This document shows positions 13,415-16,832 of a stretch of DNA of 16,832 nt, one piece after another (the first letter of the stretch is position 1; every line of letters begins with the position of its first letter). The notes under the pieces are model-generated. The model was given only the letters and a program-made list of their open reading frames with translations, was not told where the DNA came from and made no database searches. The position numbers and the translations under genes were made by a program. The stretch is from JBASTI01 sp964374025 (GTDB taxonomy: Bacteria > Patescibacteriota > Minisyncoccia > Spechtbacterales > HO2-43-30), in contig CAYJWU010000021.1 in the NCBI GenBank assembly GCA_964374025.1, positions 1-16,832 on the forward strand, in the 5' to 3' direction.

Positions 13415-13632
13415 TTATAGCGGTACACGATTCTCCCCCTTGATCCGTCGGGGCTGACCTCCACAAGCACCCTATCTCCGGGCAAGATCCGTATAAAATT
13501 AACCCTCATCTTTCCCGCAAGATGCGCCAAAATTTTTTCGCTATCACTCAATTGTACACGAAAGGTAACATTTGGCAAGGCTTCTATAACTATGCCCTCT
13601 CGCTGGTTTTTATTATCTCGCGCAACTTGCAT
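13411..13632 (-). CDS. infA: Translation initiation factor IF-1
   Basis: This 73-residue OB-fold protein occupies the A site of the 30S subunit during initiation. REGIVIEALPNVTFRVQL (11-28), ILAHLAGKMRVNFIRILPGDRV (34-55) and the terminal GRIVYRYK match the family almost throughout, at the normal length. The N-terminal ten residues differ from the common MAKED form. It is the first gene of the ribosomal operon, with its own promoter upstream. The stop is TGA, overlapping the rpmJ start. Confidence 0.97.
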   Translation of the reverse strand: MQVARDNKNQREGIVIEALPNVTFRVQLSDSEKILAHLAGKMRVNFIRILPGDRVLVEVSPDGSRGRIVYRYK

Positions 13633-13646
13633 ATTATGTAAGGTAT

Positions 13647-13673
13647 ATTATATTAAAGCAATAAAAAAGTCAA
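13647..13673 (-). promoter_or_regulatory. Promoter of the infA-rpsI ribosomal operon
   Basis: On the - strand TTGACT (13668-13673) precedes TATAAT (13647-13652) with a 15-base spacer; TAATAT (13645-13650) gives a 17-base alternative. The -35 box overlaps the TGA stop of the preceding gene. Only 14 bases separate TATAAT from the ATG, so the leader would be about 5-8 bases. No ribosome site fits. Confidence 0.55.
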
Positions 13674-15418
13674 TTCCCCTCCCCCTCCCCTTCCACTATG
13701 ATCTCAATTTTGTTCAGATCATCGGGAATTTTGCTGACCCAGAAGGGCCAGAAGGTTACCCTGGCTTCCCGGATGCTCGCGAAACTTGAAAGAAAAGAGC
13801 GCACCTCTGCTTCGGTTTTTCCGCGTACCCCCTCTATAATTTTCTGCTTGTCAATAATTGCGGAGGCATCATGCGATAGCGAAACCTTCATTTCTAAAAT
13901 ACCCTTCTCAAAGCGGCTATCAATGGCCTCGTAGATTATCTCCTCTTTGCCCACATTTCGACGCATATTGGGGAAACGCGCCGCAAAGTCGTTTGCCAGC
14001 ATTTTTTTAATATCGCTTTCGCGCACGGCAAATGCTTTTGTTAGGACGCTTCCGGTGATTGTAAACTCCGCCGCGCTATCCCCAACTTTTCCGGAAGAAT
14101 CAATTTGTATCTGGCCTGTGTATTTTGCGCCCTGGGGAATCAAAAATCCTTCTGGCAATAAGGTCAGAAGCGCTGTAGAGCTCTGGGAGCTCAACTCGGA
14201 AGTAACCTGCTTTTCTAGATTCTTGTAATCGTCTTCGCTAATAACCTTAACCTTCCCAATCTCGCCGCCTCCCATGCTTTTTTCAGATTTTCCGTAAAAA
14301 GCAAGGTATTTAGGCGTCCCCTTAAATCCGGGGATAGAGAAGGTAGAGGGCCCGATATTATATTCCCTTCCGGCGTCCTGCGCGATTACCGAAACCATGG
14401 TCGAGCTTGGAACAATTTCCCCATCGCGAACTTCTGCCCCGGGCACAACGATAGTTGCGATGGTTCTAAATACTTTTCCGCTTTCCGAAACAAATCGGGT
14501 TGTTTGTACGAGGGTTTGAGGAGACGAACTATATGAATTGTACACCTTTATTACGCCCGTAGCTTTTTCCCGCACGTCTTTCTCTCCGCGGGATGCGGCG
14601 GTCTTTGAAACGCGTAAGGACTTTTCGAAAATTTGCGAAGGAACCACGCGGCCGACGGAATCCCCGCCATCTTCAAGCGCGATAACGTTCGTATCTCCCC
14701 TAATCTTTAAATCTATTGACACTTTTTCCGTTGCTGGACTAATATAAATTTTTGATCTTGGTAATATTAGATAAAAAGTAATAATGGAAACCAGAAAAGA
14801 TACGCCTATCAGGGAAGCGAGAATCGCCTTCAAAACCGCGGCGTTGTTGAGCTTTACATCGAATTTCACGCGCGGCAGGCCTGGCAAAGTTACGTGGGGC
14901 ACGCCCCGTATAGCTCTATGGGACAGGCTTGGCAGGGGCTTCCTCATCCAAAAACTTGTGATTTTCCGGACTGTCCCGTCGGATAGATTTTTAATTTTTC
15001 TCTCATCGTGACGAACCTTTTTCTTCTTTTCGCGCGGCTTTTGCCGCGGGGGGGGAGCTTCCGCGTCGCTCTGGTAAGTAGCCGGAGGCGCAACAATATC
15101 CGAGAGTTTTCGGGGCCTCGCAATCGCTTCAGCGGCTTCCCTTGAGGCGCTTTCTTTTAATTCATGCGTCTCCTGATGCGCCTGAAGCTGGGATTTAAGG
15201 GCAAGATTTTGCACCCTCGGGCTTGAGGAAACCACGACGATTTCTTTTCCCAATGAATCAGCTTCGCGTTTAAGCAGCCGGAAGTTAAGGCTGTGCTGGG
15301 CGATCCGGGAGCTATCGGGCACTAAAAGATACACGCGCTCGGCTTGCGTATGAATAAGCTTATCTATTAATACGGTTAATTCGTCTCGAGGTTGAACTTG
15401 TATTATGTAAGAGTCCAT
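13670..15418 (-). CDS. One-pass membrane protein of the 'baseplate J-like' CPR type
   Basis: This 582-residue protein has three parts. Residues 1-75 form an alpha/beta cytoplasmic domain (VYLLVPDSSRIAQHSLNFRL at 29-48, EIVVVSSSPRV at 59-69). A charged, Pro/Lys-rich linker (85-190) follows, with a KPREKKKKVR patch. One membrane helix lies at about 193-219, and a large extracytoplasmic beta-rich part (225-582) carries repeats such as ATGVIKVYNSYSSSPQTLV (286-304). Proteins of this look are often labelled baseplate J-like in CPR genomes; that label is from memory of annotation practice, not a demonstrated function. It lies 25 bases after the FtsA-like gene in the same direction, so an interaction between its cytoplasmic part and that ATPase is plausible. 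No phage genes are nearby, which argues against a phage origin. Function is unknown. Confidence 0.75.
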   Translation of the reverse strand: MDSYIIQVQPRDELTVLIDKLIHTQAERVYLLVPDSSRIAQHSLNFRLLKREADSLGKEIVVVSSSPRVQNLALKSQLQAHQETHELKESASREAAEAIARPRKLSDIVAPPATYQSDAEAPPPRQKPREKKKKVRHDERKIKNLSDGTVRKITSFWMRKPLPSLSHRAIRGVPHVTLPGLPRVKFDVKLNNAAVLKAILASLIGVSFLVSIITFYLILPRSKIYISPATEKVSIDLKIRGDTNVIALEDGGDSVGRVVPSQIFEKSLRVSKTAASRGEKDVREKATGVIKVYNSYSSSPQTLVQTTRFVSESGKVFRTIATIVVPGAEVRDGEIVPSSTMVSVIAQDAGREYNIGPSTFSIPGFKGTPKYLAFYGKSEKSMGGGEIGKVKVISEDDYKNLEKQVTSELSSQSSTALLTLLPEGFLIPQGAKYTGQIQIDSSGKVGDSAAEFTITGSVLTKAFAVRESDIKKMLANDFAARFPNMRRNVGKEEIIYEAIDSRFEKGILEMKVSLSHDASAIIDKQKIIEGVRGKTEAEVRSFLSSFASIREARVTFWPFWVSKIPDDLNKIEIIVEGEGEGN

Positions 15419-15443
15419 TTTTTATCCTGAGTTGATAGAAGGA

Positions 15444-16724
15444 TTATCCTTGTATAAGCCGTAAACTTCTTCTGATATTTTTTGATATTTGATCATTGCG
15501 TTTTAGTTCTTGCAAGTGCATGCGAGCTTGCGCAAAAGGCGCGGTCCAGAGAACTTCATCCTTAAGGGCATCGGATGGACAACCTATATGGCCGGGGGTA
15601 AGGCGAGCAAGAACCGGTTTTTCGGAAAAAGAAAGAGGCGCGCGCCATTGCGGCTGTTTAATCGCCCTTGCAACAATGGGAATCCCCGCTCCGCCTCCGC
15701 ATATATATATTTTTGAGGGAAGGAGGCTGACTTGAGACAAATCGGAAAGAATCATCTCCAAGCCCCTAAGGAATAATTCCATATCATTAATTATTATGGC
15801 TTCGATTCGTTTCGCGGCAAACTTAGCGACGCCGTCTTTTGTAAATATCCGTTTAATATTTTCTGCCTCCCAAAATCCAATTTTTAAATTTTCAGAAATA
15901 CTTTTTGTAAACGATGATCCCCCCATTGAAATTGAACGTACATCATCTAACCTTCCCTTGCGGGCAACGGATATTTCCGTAGAGCTTCCTCCGATATCTA
16001 TAAGAATAAAATCGGTCTCTGGAACTTCATTTAAAATGAGCGAACTGAATACGGCGTAAGGTTGGGAAATTACGGAGGCAAGTTCCAGTTTCAGGGATTT
16101 CATAATTCCCTCAAATGCCGCAAGATGGGCCTTGGGAATATACGAATTAAACAAACCGCAAGACACCTCCTTGCCCGTAAACCCTATGGGATTTACGACC
16201 TGGTAGCCGTCTATTTTTATATCCTCTAACGCCCCATTTATGAGGTAAACCTCCAATTCCGATCTGCCGGTCTCCTTTTTAAAATCTCTGCGAATCTGCT
16301 CATAATTTCTTTGTTGTACCCTTTGAACAATATTGCCAAGCTCTCCTTCGCTGAGCTCCTCGTTGGGGTGATCTCTGATATAGCTTTGTGTCAGAGTTTT
16401 GCCATGCACAAAACCGCCTCCGATGCCCAATACGACTTTATTAGTAAAACGCCTCCTCCTTGTGACAAATTTTTTTAACTCTCCAAGGACTGCGCGGCAG
16501 GTGTATGTTACGCCCTCTGAATTAAAACTTCCGTCTATGTTGATATCTCCCGACCCTACGTACTCTTTGTTTGAAAAAGCTATAATCTCAAGCCCTGAAG
16601 ATTTTGCTTCCCCATATAAACCTTTTACGCTAAAGGTTCCGATATCAAGTACGATAAATGATTCGCTCCTAAAGCGGTCTTTGAATATTTTCCCAAAATC
16701 GCGCGGTATATTTATTTTCCCCAT
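15444..16724 (-). CDS. ftsA: FtsA-like actin-fold ATPase (FtsA/PilM superfamily)
   Basis: This 426-residue actin-fold protein has phosphate-1 D27-IGTFSVKG35, phosphate-2 D243-IGGSSTE250 and an adenosine loop ICGGGAGIP (341-349). The SHS2-type insert domain lies at about 95-195, with VVNPIGFTGKEV (176-187), close to the FtsA signature. FtsA tethers FtsZ to the membrane during division through a C-terminal amphipathic helix. Here the end (about 412-426, ISKNIRRSLRLIQG) is basic and amphipathic and could do this. ftsZ is not adjacent; the next gene is the one-pass membrane protein, so a role as a PilM-like partner of an envelope complex is the main alternative. It has a strong promoter just upstream. 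Confidence 0.8.
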   Translation of the reverse strand: MGKINIPRDFGKIFKDRFRSESFIVLDIGTFSVKGLYGEAKSSGLEIIAFSNKEYVGSGDINIDGSFNSEGVTYTCRAVLGELKKFVTRRRRFTNKVVLGIGGGFVHGKTLTQSYIRDHPNEELSEGELGNIVQRVQQRNYEQIRRDFKKETGRSELEVYLINGALEDIKIDGYQVVNPIGFTGKEVSCGLFNSYIPKAHLAAFEGIMKSLKLELASVISQPYAVFSSLILNEVPETDFILIDIGGSSTEISVARKGRLDDVRSISMGGSSFTKSISENLKIGFWEAENIKRIFTKDGVAKFAAKRIEAIIINDMELFLRGLEMILSDLSQVSLLPSKIYICGGGAGIPIVARAIKQPQWRAPLSFSEKPVLARLTPGHIGCPSDALKDEVLWTAPFAQARMHLQELKRNDQISKNIRRSLRLIQG

Positions 16725-16733
16725 TACACATCT

Positions 16734-16762
16734 ATTATATATTATATCATGTTTTCTACCAA
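16734..16762 (-). promoter_or_regulatory. Sigma70-type promoter of the FtsA-like gene
   Basis: On the - strand TTGGTA (16757-16762) and a perfect TATAAT (16734-16739) are 17 bases apart. Nine bases separate the -10 box from the ATG at 16724, so the transcript would be leaderless or nearly so. A second TATAAT (16741-16746) is just upstream but has no spaced -35. Confidence 0.65.
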
Positions 16763-16784
16763 CTGGGGAAAAGTATGTGTCGCT

Positions 16785-16832
16785 CCAAAATGATAATGTC
16801 CTACTATACCAAATTAGAAATGTCCTACTTGG
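16785..16832. repeat. Tandem 24-bp direct repeat at the window edge
   Basis: Two units, 16785-16808 and 16809-16832, match at 17 of 24 positions and share AATGTCCTACT (16795-16805, 16819-16829). The array may continue beyond the window. It could be the end of an insertion sequence (transposase-binding repeats) or protein-binding iterons upstream of the FtsA-like gene. Confidence 0.5.

Noticed and set aside
13670..15418. Prophage or contractile injection locus suggested by the baseplate J-like label
   Set aside because: No tail, sheath, capsid, terminase or integrase genes are present; neighbours are housekeeping genes.
1..16832. CRISPR arrays, tRNA or rRNA genes
   Set aside because: No regularly spaced repeats, cloverleaf with CCA-type end, or rRNA-like conserved segments were seen in the short gaps between genes.

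Overview
The window looks like a chromosomal segment of a Patescibacteria / Candidate Phyla Radiation (CPR) bacterium, probably Parcubacteria-like. This rests on gene content and style, not on any database search. The signs are compact core genes (RpoA of 260 residues without the C-terminal domain, S4 of 162, L13 of 112), very tight packing with several ATGA stop/start overlaps, a 'baseplate J-like' one-pass membrane protein, a PEGA-domain protein, and short GC-rich palindromes carried in frame inside genes. TGA is used as a stop codon (e.g. infA), so the genetic code is the standard bacterial one.

Layout. (1) 1-669: a short cation-diffusion-facilitator-like membrane protein on the + strand, closed by a bidirectional terminator. 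(2) 671-5336, - strand: one operon in transcription order glycosyltransferase (GT4) - holB - Asp-box beta-propeller - frr - rseP, with a sigma70-type promoter 9 bases before the first ATG. (3) 5391-6392, - strand: a self-contained unit of promoter, strong ribosome binding site, GTG start, an unrecognised double zinc-ribbon protein, and a terminator. (4) 6412-8720, - strand: murA and mreB two bases apart, a cell-wall and shape unit. (5) 8805-9878, + strand: a signal-anchored PEGA-domain protein, divergent from murA and convergent with the ribosomal operon. (6) 9887-13632, - strand: an alpha-type operon infA - rpmJ - rpsM - rpsK - rpsD - rpoA - rplQ - rplM - rpsI. rpmJ is only 38 codons (13298-13414). 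(7) 13670-16724, - strand: an FtsA-like actin-fold ATPase followed by a large one-pass membrane protein. (8) 16785-16832: a 24-bp tandem direct repeat running into the right edge.

How it fits together. Most of the window is housekeeping: translation (nine ribosomal or initiation genes plus frr), transcription (rpoA), replication (holB), and envelope growth (murA, mreB, FtsA-like, GT4, RseP). The features least explained by known biology are an 81-bp palindromic element read through in frame by the glycosyltransferase, with a smaller relative in the PEGA gene; the isolated zinc-ribbon gene; the FtsA-like/membrane-protein pair; the altered metal motifs of the CDF-like protein; and promoters that sit so close to ATG codons that the mRNAs should be nearly leaderless. 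Most core genes have no recognisable Shine-Dalgarno sequence, whereas the CDF-like and zinc-ribbon genes have strong ones.

No tRNA, rRNA, CRISPR array or complete mobile element was found. No gap between genes exceeds about 130 bases.
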